A stretch of 64,000 bases of DNA from the NCBI RefSeq assembly GCF_002899825.2, contig NZ_PPED02000001.1:1054001-1118000 (forward strand). The letters are read 5' to 3'. The translations under genes and the position numbers were made by a program. This document shows, one piece after another, positions 25,785 through 36,017 of the stretch; positions within the stretch are counted from its first letter, which is position 1; the number at the start of each line of letters is the position of its first letter. The notes beneath the pieces are model-generated. The model worked only from the letters and a program-made list of their open reading frames with translations, did no database searches and was not told the DNA's origin. The DNA comes from Chryseobacterium phosphatilyticum. GTDB taxonomy: Bacteria; Bacteroidota; Bacteroidia; Flavobacteriales; Weeksellaceae.

Positions 25785-27551
25785 TTAGAATGTGATCTTC
25801 ACTCCTCCCAGAATCTGAGCACCTAAGACTTTATATCCTTTGTACGTCTGGTATTTTGAGCTTAGAAGATTATTTCCGAGTGCGAAAATACTGAAATTTT
25901 TGTGAATTTTATACTCTGCGGAAAGATTTATATCAGCATAACCTCCAACTTTATCGTTGGTGTTCTCTGTAGACTGGAAAACCATGTTTGGATTTGCCAC
26001 ACCTTCGATCATATAAGAGTTTGTTGTTCTGTCACTTGCAAAGATTCCCTTAAAGCCCAATAACAATTTTTTATCCAGCATTGTATATTTTGCACCGATG
26101 CTCGCATTGAACAATGGAACGTTATAAATATTGTCGTAATTCTTCAGACTGTACTTGGTAAACCTCAAATCACCGTCAATAATTAAATTGGCAAGTGGGA
26201 AATACTGAATACTCCCTTTGATATCACTTACATTTCCGTCATCGTAAACGGCAGAGAATGTATTGGCAAAATTATACGGTGAACGGTTCAAAGTAAAATC
26301 AATATCAAACAGTCCGTTGGCTCTGAAGAACATAATGTCTTTCATTTTTCCAAACCCTGCAGAGAAGTCATATTTTACAGTTTCATCAATATCCCCTCTC
26401 AAACCTACATAGAAATGATATTTCGTTTCCGTAGGCTTTAAATATTGATCAGAAACCAAAAATGGATTAGCTTGTAGAAGATCTCCGTATGTATTCAGTT
26501 TAAGACCTCCGTCTACTCCACCATAGAATTTAAATTCTTTAGCCGCTGCCACCTGGAATTCAGCTTGCGGGAACCAATACGTTTTATTGTTTTTTAACTG
26601 ATCCATCTGAGTGTTGGAGTTCTTAGCATTCAGGAAGGAGAACGAAGATCCTAGCATCAAATAAGATTCCCCTTTTCTGAAGGTTACTTTTGGGGTCAGA
26701 TTCGTATTGAAGAAATTGGAAGAGTTTTTATCTCTGATGGCAAAATCAGTCTTTACAGCGTCCAAACCAACTCCTAAATCGGCATTCAGATTGATCCCGG
26801 ATTTTCCAAGCTCAACGGCATGCTTTGAGAAGTTTGCAAGGATGGAAACCTGATTTTCCTGTGCATCAAAATGATCTTTCAGGAATGAAGACTTCACTCT
26901 GACATCATTTAAAATTTCATTGGAATAGAAATCATAGTATCCGTTTACTTTAAACTGGTTTACATTCTGTTTCAGATCAACATCTGCAGAAGGCTGCATC
27001 GCATAAATACCGTAGTAATTATAGTTATTTAAGCCATACTCGGCATTCACATTAAACTTTCCTTTCTCCCCGTAGGAATTAAGGAATGCTGCAAAAGTGG
27101 CTGAAGTTTGTTTTGATTTCCAGTCATACTCTTTTTTAAGACCATTGGTAGACAATACATGAACATCTCCTCCTACTTCAATCTTGTTTTCAAGGGTTTT
27201 GGAAACATTTCCATCCAACAGGATCTTGCCATAATTACCCATTCCAAACTGGAAGTAATTATTCTGGGCAGTTCCGTCAAATTTCGGAGCAACATCTTCC
27301 CCCTGAATCGTTGAAGTTTTGAAGTCAGAAACCGCAGGAACATCTGTAATGTTGTATTTCACAGGATTCTGGGATTTCTCTTCCGGTGGATAATTTTTAA
27401 TGGTTTCCACAGAAGTTTTCTTCTTCTCGATCTTCTTCACCTCCGGTTCTCTCTTTTTATTAAGAACCAGCTTTTCCTCCTTGATCTGGGAAAACGCAAA
27501 CTGCGAAACCCCTAAAAATAATATGGATAATAATTGAATTTTTCTGTTCAT
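25785..27551 (-). CDS. outer-membrane beta-barrel protein (TonB-receptor-like barrel)
   Basis: 588 residues from ATG 27551; the longer frame to 27599 has no signal peptide at its start. A signal peptide ends at FAFSQ, followed by a Lys/Glu-rich periplasmic stretch (KKREPEVKKIEKKKTSVE) and then alternating amphipathic strands ending in AQILGGVKITF, a C-terminal aromatic typical of barrels. The plug domain and TonB box of true TonB receptors are not evident, so transport activity is uncertain. It lies 72 nt downstream of the TPR protein and probably works with it. Confidence 0.75.
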   Translation of the reverse strand: MNRKIQLLSILFLGVSQFAFSQIKEEKLVLNKKREPEVKKIEKKKTSVETIKNYPPEEKSQNPVKYNITDVPAVSDFKTSTIQGEDVAPKFDGTAQNNYFQFGMGNYGKILLDGNVSKTLENKIEVGGDVHVLSTNGLKKEYDWKSKQTSATFAAFLNSYGEKGKFNVNAEYGLNNYNYYGIYAMQPSADVDLKQNVNQFKVNGYYDFYSNEILNDVRVKSSFLKDHFDAQENQVSILANFSKHAVELGKSGINLNADLGVGLDAVKTDFAIRDKNSSNFFNTNLTPKVTFRKGESYLMLGSSFSFLNAKNSNTQMDQLKNNKTYWFPQAEFQVAAAKEFKFYGGVDGGLKLNTYGDLLQANPFLVSDQYLKPTETKYHFYVGLRGDIDETVKYDFSAGFGKMKDIMFFRANGLFDIDFTLNRSPYNFANTFSAVYDDGNVSDIKGSIQYFPLANLIIDGDLRFTKYSLKNYDNIYNVPLFNASIGAKYTMLDKKLLLGFKGIFASDRTTNSYMIEGVANPNMVFQSTENTNDKVGGYADINLSAEYKIHKNFSIFALGNNLLSSKYQTYKGYKVLGAQILGGVKITF

Positions 27552-27623
27552 TACTATTGGGTGTATTTGTGTATTCACATCCGGTACATCAGTGTGCACT
27601 TCTATGAATAGGATACTACATTT

Positions 27624-30587
27624 TTACTTTTTAATCTGCTTTTTAACCTCTTTAGCTTCTGCCACGATTTCAGGGAAATCTTTATAATTCGCAATGATCT
27701 GGTCACATGTATAACTTGCCTGATAATTGTCTTTTAAACCGATATAGTTTTTAGCCATCAATACCAAAGCTTTTGCTCCCCAGTATTCTTCTGATGCATA
27801 ATTATTGGCAAGCTTAAAGATTGTTTCATTCGAAGATTTGAATGCTTTTCCTTTATTCTGATAATAGGCTTTTGCATAGAATGCTTCTGCTGCTACCGAA
27901 GTATTGGACGATTTTTCAAGAGAAGTGTAGGCAGATTGTGCATCTTTATCTTTTCCTGAATTCATTAAGCTTCTGGCTTTAATTACTTTTGCTGTTTCAA
28001 TCACAGCCGAAGAATTCTTGGAATTGGCAATTACTGCATTCGCCAGTTTTTCAGCTTCGGAAAAATTCTTTTCACCCGCATATAGTTTCATCAACTCTAC
28101 ATTCGCATAATTTTTAATGCTGATATCTGAAGAGTTTCTGATATTTTCAAGATACTTTTTAGCTTCCGCTGTATTGCCCTGAGCAATAGATATCTGAGCT
28201 AAACGAGTTTGTGCATCATCCTGGTAATCGTTCTGAATTCCAGCTACTTCCTGTAACACAAGTAAAGCTTTTGTTGAATTGTTGGTCTGGTAATAACTTT
28301 CTCCCAATTCATACTTCGCCTGGTACAATCCTTCCCCGGTAGGATTTTGGGTCAGGTACTTCTCGTAATAAGAAATAGCGTTCTTGTAATCTTTCTTAGA
28401 GAAGTATTGTTTTCCTGTAGATAAATTGATCTCATCGATTTCAGAAGCGTCAACATTTACCCCAATACTTTTAGCAAAGTTTTCATATCCTCCTACATCT
28501 CCGTTCTTTGTGAAAACAGGTTTTGCCGCCTGAACAATCTTCTGAGCATATGTAGTATTTTTATACTGCTCTCCCAATGATTTCAACTCAGATAATGCTT
28601 TATCGTTTTGATTCTGGTCGATATAATTCTGAGCTCTATAAATAGAAGCATTGGCAATAAGATCCTTATCAGAAGAGGTCTTGATCACTTTTCCGAAATA
28701 GTCATTGGAGTTGGCAAAGTCATCCTGAGCGGCATATGCTGTTCCTATTTCGTATTGTGCATCATCATAATATTCCGAGTCCGGATATTGAGATAAAAGA
28801 TTTTTTAAATTGGTAATCTTCGCCTGAGTATCTCCTTTAAATCCTAAAGCCATTGCTTTTTGATACACGGTATAATCTGTAGCATCTGCATTTTTATCAT
28901 AGATCGCAATTGCTTCATTCAGATCATTATTGGCATAATGAATATCTGCCAAACGAAGTTCTGCATCATTTTTAAACTCAGGTTTCGGATTAGTCAGGTA
29001 CTGCTTGAAGTACGTTGCAGCCTGGTCGAATTTTTTAGATTTAAAATATGCATATCCTAAATCGTAAGGTAGCTGTTGTTTTTCAGGGAAATTCTCGTTA
29101 AGAAGTTTTTCGTAACGAACAATCGCAGACGGATAATTTCCTTTCTGATAATAGACCTGAGCCAGCCAGTACAATGCTCTGCTGTTAAATTCTTTATTGA
29201 TATTAAAAGCAAGACTTCTTAAGAAATACTTTTCTGCTTCATCATAATTTCCTTTGTTGAACTCTTCTGTTCCCAGCAAATAAGAAACTTCCTGATCCAC
29301 TTTGTTGATTTCAGGCGTCGAACTTTGCAATCTGTCGATCGCGTTCAGCGTTTCTTTGTAGTTTCCTGAATACAGATAAGACTTCACCAATAATGATCTC
29401 ATTTCTGATGCATTGGCAGCATTCTGGTTTTCGTTGATATAGCTTTGAATGACCCCTGACGGGCTTTCAAACGGGTTTCCAATATCGTAACTCAATTTTG
29501 CATATTGCTCGTGAGCCAGCTTTTTCACTTTTGCATCGTAATCCATCTGATAAGAAGAGCGGAATGCAGAAAGAGCTTCCTGTTTTTTATCAACGGCCAG
29601 ATAGGCATTTCCTAATTGATAGTAGGCATTTTGTGCCAATGCAGAATTGCTGTTGGTAAGCTGGTTGTAATAAGAAACCGCCTCATCATATTTTTTCAGC
29701 TGGGCAGCTACAAATCCCATTTCATACAAATCGTTCTCAGATGGATTCTGCTGTACATTCAGGTAATCTTTAAGGTGAGGATATGCCGAATTATAATCAT
29801 TCTTCATAAAGTAGCTTTCCCCAATGATTTTATGAACCTCAGCTTTATAAGATTCTGAAATATTTTCATTCAACAAAGCATTACCTTCTGAAATTGCCTG
29901 GTCATAATTCTTGTCATTATAATACAACTGTACATAATAAGGGCGAACGAGCTTTGAGAATTTTTCATCGTTTTTTACAGAATCAAAATATTGGAAAGCT
30001 CTATCATTTTGCCTGTTGCTGTAATATAAATGTCCCAACATATAGGCAATATCTCCCTTTTGAGATTGGTCAGCCGTTTTATAAGCTTCTTCCAGAGCAT
30101 CTGTAGCTCCTTTTGAATCTCCTGTCATAAACTTGGCATATCCCAGTTTCAGAATATATTGTGTATTTTCCTCTTTAGAAAGCTGATATTGGTTTACTTT
30201 TTTCAAAGTTTCCAACGCTTTATCAAAATCTTTTTTTGCCAGATAGTAATCTGCCAGAGGGAGATTAGCCTGAGCAAAATAAGCAGAGTTTGGATACTCT
30301 TTCATAAAAGCCGTTAATCCATCTTCAGCATGGTTTTTCTGAAGAATCACTCCTATCACATTATCAAAAAACTGCGCACCTTCCTTCTTTGAACGGGACA
30401 AATTCTGATTGTAGAAATATTGTCTTGCATATTCATACTGGGAGGCGTTGTATATTTTTGTCTGATAAAGATTTTCAGCTAGATTGAATCTATAATTTTC
30501 TTTCTGGGTAAAATATTGGGACTGTTGAGCATCGGAGATTCCGAAATAGATCACGGCAGCCGCTAAAAGTATTTTTTTTGATTTCAT
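27624..30587 (-). CDS. large tetratricopeptide-repeat protein, exported
   Basis: 987 residues, signal peptide cleaved near GISDAQ, then TPR-like helical pairs along almost the whole length (recurring units such as AYYQLGNAYLAVDKKQEAL, ALYWLAQVYYQKGNYPSAI and YELGESYYQTNNSTKALLV). It is probably periplasmic or associated with the inner face of the outer membrane as a scaffold. Gene order with a barrel protein directly downstream suggests a functional pair. The specific process is not recognisable from sequence. Confidence 0.85.
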   Translation of the reverse strand: MKSKKILLAAAVIYFGISDAQQSQYFTQKENYRFNLAENLYQTKIYNASQYEYARQYFYNQNLSRSKKEGAQFFDNVIGVILQKNHAEDGLTAFMKEYPNSAYFAQANLPLADYYLAKKDFDKALETLKKVNQYQLSKEENTQYILKLGYAKFMTGDSKGATDALEEAYKTADQSQKGDIAYMLGHLYYSNRQNDRAFQYFDSVKNDEKFSKLVRPYYVQLYYNDKNYDQAISEGNALLNENISESYKAEVHKIIGESYFMKNDYNSAYPHLKDYLNVQQNPSENDLYEMGFVAAQLKKYDEAVSYYNQLTNSNSALAQNAYYQLGNAYLAVDKKQEALSAFRSSYQMDYDAKVKKLAHEQYAKLSYDIGNPFESPSGVIQSYINENQNAANASEMRSLLVKSYLYSGNYKETLNAIDRLQSSTPEINKVDQEVSYLLGTEEFNKGNYDEAEKYFLRSLAFNINKEFNSRALYWLAQVYYQKGNYPSAIVRYEKLLNENFPEKQQLPYDLGYAYFKSKKFDQAATYFKQYLTNPKPEFKNDAELRLADIHYANNDLNEAIAIYDKNADATDYTVYQKAMALGFKGDTQAKITNLKNLLSQYPDSEYYDDAQYEIGTAYAAQDDFANSNDYFGKVIKTSSDKDLIANASIYRAQNYIDQNQNDKALSELKSLGEQYKNTTYAQKIVQAAKPVFTKNGDVGGYENFAKSIGVNVDASEIDEINLSTGKQYFSKKDYKNAISYYEKYLTQNPTGEGLYQAKYELGESYYQTNNSTKALLVLQEVAGIQNDYQDDAQTRLAQISIAQGNTAEAKKYLENIRNSSDISIKNYANVELMKLYAGEKNFSEAEKLANAVIANSKNSSAVIETAKVIKARSLMNSGKDKDAQSAYTSLEKSSNTSVAAEAFYAKAYYQNKGKAFKSSNETIFKLANNYASEEYWGAKALVLMAKNYIGLKDNYQASYTCDQIIANYKDFPEIVAEAKEVKKQIKK

Positions 30588-30847
30588 TCTTCTCGATATA
30601 AGAAAATTAGTCTAAATAAGTTAACGAAAATATTAAAAACTTATTGTTTAAGCAAGTTTTCGCAGATGTAATACCTAAAAATAATGATTTCATAACAATG
30701 AAAACCATTTCACTGTTTCATGATAAAATTTCTTACTTTAGTCTGCTAAAAAAGATAAACAATTTTAGTAATCAATTATCAAAAACATATTTTTGATGTG
30801 ATACTCTTTCAACAGCAGCTAAAAACATACCATAAACATCCTATAAC

Positions 30848-33088
30848 ATGAAATTTAAGATACTTTTAGCATTAATTTTTGTCAACCTGATGCAGGCACA
30901 AAAGTTTTATTTTCCAAAAACGGCAGTCACAGACTCTGTTGTTCTGGAAAAACAGATACCCAATCTGGCTCTGCAGATGATTCCCCAGCTACAAACCACC
31001 AAGCACAAACCGGAAAACAAAATTGATTACCTGGATATTCTCTTCCGTTTAGAGATGCTGGCACAGGATTATAAAAAATCAATAGCGAGTCTTTCTGAAA
31101 ACCGTAGTCTTTTTGCTGATCACAATATGGGTGGATACCGATTCATAGGATTGGAATTGTACAGCATGGCTAAAATAATTCAAAAGGAGAATAACAGTAC
31201 ATTTTCCAATGCGCTTCAGAAAGCATTTCATCAAAAATATGAAAGTCTTCCGGAAAAACTGGTTCCCAGACTTGGACTTGCCCTTGATGGGGATGTGAAG
31301 GAATCCAGAAAACTTTTGAAAAAAGTACTGGACAAACAAAAAGATAAAGACAGTATTGATTATGGAACTGCCCTATCATTATGCAAAAGTTACCTGAATT
31401 ATAAAACTTATTCGGGTATTAAACCTCAGGTGATGCAATTGCTGGCATCAAAATGTAAAGAAAGATTCATTACAGAAACCAAAGATCTGAAGTTAAAAAA
31501 CGGAAATATCCTAACCATAACCATTGTTCGAAAAAAAGACAATACTTCTCCACTTCCTGTCATTCTTACTAATAATATTTATGCAGGAGCAATTGATGAT
31601 TTCTTCGGAAGGAGAGCTGCTACGTATAATTATGTAGGAGCTGTTGTCAATACCCGCGGAAAGAGAAACAGTACTAGTATAAACAACCCTTTTGAGCATG
31701 AATCAGAAGACATTTATGAAGTAATAGACTGGGTAAGCAAACAGCCCTGGAGCAACGGAAAAGTGGGAATGATCGGGGGAAGTTATCTTGGTTTCAGCCA
31801 GTGGGCTGCTGTTAAAAAGCCGCATCCCGCATTAAAAACCATTGTCCCTCAGGTCGCTGTAGGTATTGGGATCGACTACCCTGCTCAAAATAATATCTTC
31901 ATGAGCTATATGCTGCAATGGATTCAATATGTTACCAATAACAAATTTACAGATGAACCAGACTTTGCCAATGCCACAAAATGGGACTCCATCAATACAA
32001 AATGGTATAAGAGCGGTACTTCATTCCGATCTCTTGATTCGATAAGTGGTAAACCAAGTAAGATCTTCCAGAGATGGCTGGATCATCCGGGATATGATGA
32101 ATACTGGCAAAAAATGGTTCCTTATAAAGAAGATTTCAGTAAAATAAATATTCCGATCTTAACGACGACGGGATATTATGATGACGATCAGATCGGTGCA
32201 CTCTATTATTTTAAACAACATCATCAGTATAATAAAAATGCAAATCATTATCTGGTTATAGGACCTTACAATCATGGAGGAGCCCAAAGTTTCGGTTTTA
32301 CTTATGTGAACGGCAATCCTATTGATCCGGTGGCCAGAATAAGTATTGATGACCTTGCTTTTTCATGGTTTGATTACATTCTTAAAGGGGGCAAAAAGCC
32401 GGAAATTCTAAAAGACAGGATTAATTTTCAGGTAATGAATACCAACACCTGGAAACATGTTTCTGATCTTGATAAAATGCATACTTCCACCTTGAAATTC
32501 TATCTTCAGGACAAAAAAAACACATCATCAGTATTTGATAAGCCTGTAACCAAAAATTTCACAAAACAAATTGTTGACTTTACAAACAGAGACCAAAAAG
32601 AAAGCTATTATAAAGTCGGTAAAAAAGATAGTATAAAGACAACTCATTCGATTGCTTTTGAAAGTGAAGTATTCGATAAGGATATGATCATCAGTGGAAA
32701 CTTGTCAGGTGTTTTTAACGTCTCCATCAACAAAAAAGATTTTGATACAGATACTTATTTATATCAGATCCAACCGGATGGTAAGTCTTTTTTATTATCT
32801 ACCCATATCGTAAGAGCCAGCTATGCAAAAGATAATGCGGTACGAAAACTTCTGAGTCCGAACACCATTGAACAGATTCCGATCAATAACTCCATATTTA
32901 TCAGCAAAAAAATAGAAAAAGGGAGTAAATTACTGCTATTGGTAGGAGTTAATAAAAATCCTAACTGGCAGATCAATTACGGTACAGGCAAAGATGTAAG
33001 TGATGAAACGATCAAAGATGCGGGGAAACCTTTAGAAATCAAATGGTACAATGACAGCTATGTGGAAATACCTGTTTATAAAGACTAG
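30848..33088 (+). CDS. CocE/NonD-family hydrolase (X-Pro dipeptidyl peptidase-like)
   Basis: 746 residues with a signal peptide (MKFKILLALIFVNLMQAQ). A helical N-terminal region (about 20-215) is followed by the alpha/beta hydrolase domain with nucleophile GGSYLG (Ser near 312), an acidic residue in TTGYYDDDQIG and the catalytic His in GPYNHGGAQ (near 475), then a C-terminal jelly-roll domain (about 530-746). Family members cleave acyl-amide or ester bonds, including X-Pro peptides and cocaine-type esters. It is expected in the periplasm. Exact substrate is unknown. Confidence 0.88.
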   Translation: MKFKILLALIFVNLMQAQKFYFPKTAVTDSVVLEKQIPNLALQMIPQLQTTKHKPENKIDYLDILFRLEMLAQDYKKSIASLSENRSLFADHNMGGYRFIGLELYSMAKIIQKENNSTFSNALQKAFHQKYESLPEKLVPRLGLALDGDVKESRKLLKKVLDKQKDKDSIDYGTALSLCKSYLNYKTYSGIKPQVMQLLASKCKERFITETKDLKLKNGNILTITIVRKKDNTSPLPVILTNNIYAGAIDDFFGRRAATYNYVGAVVNTRGKRNSTSINNPFEHESEDIYEVIDWVSKQPWSNGKVGMIGGSYLGFSQWAAVKKPHPALKTIVPQVAVGIGIDYPAQNNIFMSYMLQWIQYVTNNKFTDEPDFANATKWDSINTKWYKSGTSFRSLDSISGKPSKIFQRWLDHPGYDEYWQKMVPYKEDFSKINIPILTTTGYYDDDQIGALYYFKQHHQYNKNANHYLVIGPYNHGGAQSFGFTYVNGNPIDPVARISIDDLAFSWFDYILKGGKKPEILKDRINFQVMNTNTWKHVSDLDKMHTSTLKFYLQDKKNTSSVFDKPVTKNFTKQIVDFTNRDQKESYYKVGKKDSIKTTHSIAFESEVFDKDMIISGNLSGVFNVSINKKDFDTDTYLYQIQPDGKSFLLSTHIVRASYAKDNAVRKLLSPNTIEQIPINNSIFISKKIEKGSKLLLLVGVNKNPNWQINYGTGKDVSDETIKDAGKPLEIKWYNDSYVEIPVYKD

Positions 33089-33121
33089 ACAGGTCTGGTT
33101 AAGTAATTTTATCCAAATGTC

Positions 33122-33137
33122 GTTAACAACTGTTAAC
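33122..33137. promoter_or_regulatory. GTTAAC-N4-GTTAAC inverted repeat upstream of the permease
   Basis: Two GTTAAC palindromes separated by AACT, 19 bp before the -7 element at 33156, where a regulator would block or aid RNA polymerase. Candidate operator only. Confidence 0.35.
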
Positions 33138-33155
33138 ATCAAAATAAAAAATCAT

Positions 33156-33163
33156 TACATTTG
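33156..33163 (+). promoter_or_regulatory. -7 element for the APC permease
   Basis: TACATTTG, a full TAnnTTTG match, about 30 nt before the start codon. Confidence 0.5.
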
Positions 33164-33192
33164 CTTTTTTTCAAATCAAATATAGTTATTGA

Positions 33193-34875
33193 ATGAGTCA
33201 ACTTTTTAGAAGAAAAATCTATTCAGATACAGATACTTCAACAGGACTGTTAAGAGTCTTAGGTGTATGGGACATTGTATTTTTTGGTATTGCGGCGATT
33301 ATAGGAGCAGGGAGTTTCAGCAGTTTGGGAGAAGCCGTTTTCAGAGGTGGTCCCGGTGTAATCCTTCTATATTTGATTTGTGGTTTCGCCTGTGGATTTA
33401 CTGCTTTATGTTATGCTGAATTTGCCAGTAGAATTCCCACCGCCGGTTCTGCTTATACCTATGCCTATGCCAGTTTTGGAGAACTGATAGCCTGGATCAT
33501 TGGCTGGGCATTAATTATGGAATATTCTTTCGGAAACATCTATGTTGCATTTTCGTGGTCAGATTATTTCACAAGCTTTTTAGGCCGTCTCGGAATGCAT
33601 ATTCCTGATTATCTTACCTGCAGCTACACAGAAGCGCGAAAAGCGGTTCAATACGGATCAGAAAATAAAGAATTATTGAATGCATGGAACACCGCTCCTT
33701 TATTGGGAAGTTTAAAATTCATTGTCGATGTTCCGGCTTTAGTCATTAATGGGCTCATCACCTGGCTTTGCTATGTGGGAGTTAAGGAAAGTAAGAACTT
33801 CAACAACTCTTTGGTTATTTTAAAACTGGGAGTTATTCTACTTGTAATCCTGGTAGGTTTTGCATATATAAACACTGAAAACTGGACTCCTATAAGCCCA
33901 GCGACAGGTACCCCCTCTTTCATGCCGAATGGCTTTGCCGGGGTAATGAGTGCTGTATCAGGAGTATTCTTTGCTTATATTGGATTTGATGCCCTAAGTG
34001 TACTTTCAGAAGAAACAAAAGATCCGCAGAAAACACTTCCAAAGGGAATGATTATCTCCCTTGTTTTGTGTACTGTAATTTATATTGCTTTAACATTGGT
34101 ATTAACAGGAATGGTGGACTACAAGAAATTTGACGGTGTAGGAGATCCTTTATCATTTATTTTTGAGAAAACCAATGCCAATGTAGCCTGGATGGAGCTT
34201 GTTGTTTCCTTTGTTGCGATTGTTGCCATCACTACAGTACTATTGGTTTTCCAAATGGGACAACCAAGAATCTGGTATGCTATGAGCCGTGACGGATTAA
34301 TGCCTTCAAGATTTCAGAAGATACATCCTAAATACAAAACACCTTCCTATGCAACTATTGTAACCGGAATTGTCGTAGGTATTCCCATCTTATTTACAGA
34401 TAAAACGTTCATTCTTGATTTTACAAGTATTGGAACCATTTTCGCATTCGTATTGGTATGTGCAGGAGTTCTTCTTCTTCCTGCCAAAGAAAAAATCAAA
34501 GGCAGATTTCATCTTCCTTATGTAAATGGTAAAATGATCTTCCCTGTTGTTTTCATTGGTGGATTGATTGCTTTCTATTACTGGCAGCCTGAGTTTTTCC
34601 ATACTCTGATGGACTGGTCTGATGCTAAAGAAGGGGAATTCAGAGCTTCTATTTTCTTCTTTATTATCATTAATCTGATCTTGTGTGTGGTAACTTTTAT
34701 AAAAAATCTTTCATTAATTCCTTTAATAGGCCTAAGTTCATGCTTATACCTTTTGACAGGGATGAGCCACGAAAACTGGTTCTGGTTTGGAATGTGGTTC
34801 CTGATCGGAATGGTCATCTACTTCTTCTACGGATACAAGAACAGTAAACTTGGAAAAGAATTAAGAAATAAGTAA
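33193..34875 (+). CDS. APC-superfamily amino acid permease
   Basis: 560 residues with about 12-14 TM segments. The N-terminus has the substrate-site signature FFGIAAIIGAGSFSSLGEAV (unwound TM1, where GAG contacts the amino-acid backbone) and GSAYTYAYASFGELIAWIIG in TM3. It resembles cationic amino acid transporter-type permeases (GFDALSVLSEETKDPQKTLP in TM6 and after). It should take up amino acids with protons or by exchange. Monocistronic, with its own -7 element, an operator-like repeat and a terminator. Confidence 0.9.
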   Translation: MSQLFRRKIYSDTDTSTGLLRVLGVWDIVFFGIAAIIGAGSFSSLGEAVFRGGPGVILLYLICGFACGFTALCYAEFASRIPTAGSAYTYAYASFGELIAWIIGWALIMEYSFGNIYVAFSWSDYFTSFLGRLGMHIPDYLTCSYTEARKAVQYGSENKELLNAWNTAPLLGSLKFIVDVPALVINGLITWLCYVGVKESKNFNNSLVILKLGVILLVILVGFAYINTENWTPISPATGTPSFMPNGFAGVMSAVSGVFFAYIGFDALSVLSEETKDPQKTLPKGMIISLVLCTVIYIALTLVLTGMVDYKKFDGVGDPLSFIFEKTNANVAWMELVVSFVAIVAITTVLLVFQMGQPRIWYAMSRDGLMPSRFQKIHPKYKTPSYATIVTGIVVGIPILFTDKTFILDFTSIGTIFAFVLVCAGVLLLPAKEKIKGRFHLPYVNGKMIFPVVFIGGLIAFYYWQPEFFHTLMDWSDAKEGEFRASIFFFIIINLILCVVTFIKNLSLIPLIGLSSCLYLLTGMSHENWFWFGMWFLIGMVIYFFYGYKNSKLGKELRNK

Positions 34876-34901
34876 AAGCAAAATTGCAAAAACTACGGAA
34901 G

Positions 34902-34956
34902 GGCAAAACTGCAGAAAGATAATAACAATATTCTCCTTTAGCAGTTTTGCCTTTTC
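34902..34956 (+). terminator. terminator of the APC permease
   Basis: GGCAAAACTGC pairs perfectly with GCAGTTTTGCC across a 28-nt loop, then TTTTCTTCTTTT. Possibly bidirectional. Confidence 0.6.
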
Positions 34957-35026
34957 TTCTTTTATTTTTATCAGATCGGCAAAGTTATTGCTACAAACCT
35001 AAGATAAACCTTAAACTAATGTTGCC

Positions 35027-35362
35027 ATGTCTGAAAGAATAAAAACATATAGGGAATTTTATCAGTTTTATCTTACCGAACACAGTAAAACAGGAACACG
35101 AATTTTCCACTTTATAGGTACATTACTCGTATTTTTTGTGATCGGATATGTCATCAGTTCCGGAAAGGAACGTTTTCTATGGTACATCCCTATTTTTGGA
35201 TATGGCTTTGCCTGGTTCAGTCATGCAGTGATTGAAAGAAATAAACCTGCAACATTCAAATATCCGCTGTGGTCTTTAATTTCGGATTTCAGATTATTTT
35301 TTGAATTGTTAATTGGTAAACAAAAGTTTATAATTCCGGACAAGAAACCCCAGAATCAATAA
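35027..35362 (+). CDS. Mpo1-like / DUF962 small membrane protein
   Basis: 111 residues with two or three TM segments. Conserved His residues are in TEHSKTGTRIFHFIGT and WFSHAVIERNKPATFKYP, the family signature. The yeast member Mpo1 is a dioxygenase of 2-hydroxy fatty-acid alpha-oxidation that uses such His residues for iron. Whether the bacterial protein does the same is unproven. It stands alone. Confidence 0.82.
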   Translation: MSERIKTYREFYQFYLTEHSKTGTRIFHFIGTLLVFFVIGYVISSGKERFLWYIPIFGYGFAWFSHAVIERNKPATFKYPLWSLISDFRLFFELLIGKQKFIIPDKKPQNQ

Positions 35363-35443
35363 CCGTAACTCTTTACTTTTAGTCTCTAAATGACAAAAAA
35401 CGCTTGTTTAACAAGGTGACAATATCATCAGTTGAAGTCCATT

Positions 35444-35902
35444 TTAATATTGTTTTTCAAGAATATCGTAATGAATGGTATTCGTAACTTTTTCCGATAA
35501 TGCATCTCCGTCAATCTTAACAAAAGCTGGTTTATAGTCCGAAAATGTCATGGTTTTATCTTTATTCAAAGTCACAACAACCTCTTCCAGGATATTTTTA
35601 TCATCAACAAAAAACTGAATTCTGTTGTCTATAATCCTCCAAAAGGAAAGTCTTGGTTCAGACGGGCTACAATCACCTGTACTTCCTTCAAAGTAATTAT
35701 ACACCGCAAAACCATCTTCGCGGATAGCATAATTTCTCATAAGACGACAATTGTCAAAGTTTTTAACAACTTTCTCTTTATTTTCATAGAAACCGGCTTC
35801 TTTTAATTTCCAGAAACCAATAACATTGTCTTTTTTAAGTTGCTGAGCATTGATCAGCGAAGAAGTTGCTATAAGAAAAGCAACGGGAAGTATTGTATGC
35901 AT
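35444..35902 (-). CDS. exported lipocalin-like hypothetical protein
   Basis: 152 residues, signal peptide to about SSLINAQ. The mature part begins VIGFWKLKEAGFY, the opening used by Bacteroidota lipocalin-like small barrels, and has an internal LSFWRIIDNRIQFF repeat of strands. Two Cys (DNCRLMRN and GDCSPSE) could form a disulfide. Ligand unknown. Confidence 0.6.
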   Translation of the reverse strand: MHTILPVAFLIATSSLINAQQLKKDNVIGFWKLKEAGFYENKEKVVKNFDNCRLMRNYAIREDGFAVYNYFEGSTGDCSPSEPRLSFWRIIDNRIQFFVDDKNILEEVVVTLNKDKTMTFSDYKPAFVKIDGDALSEKVTNTIHYDILEKQY

Positions 35903-35959
35903 TATTAAACTTGTTGAAATGGGCCTATTTTGGGCGAATATACGATAATTGAGTAAAAG

Positions 35960-35998
35960 AGGTTTTGGGCGGGCAGCTTTGCTGCCCGCCCAAAACCT
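35960..35998. terminator. very long GC-rich perfect hairpin
   Basis: An 18-bp perfect stem with arms AGGTTTTGGGCGGGCAGC and its complement around a TTT loop, directly after the transglutaminase-like gene stop on the minus strand. It is much stronger and more GC-rich than needed for termination, and its core resembles the hairpin at 59008-59046. Confidence 0.65.
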
Positions 35999-36017
35999 TA
36001 AACTTAGGTTAAGACTT

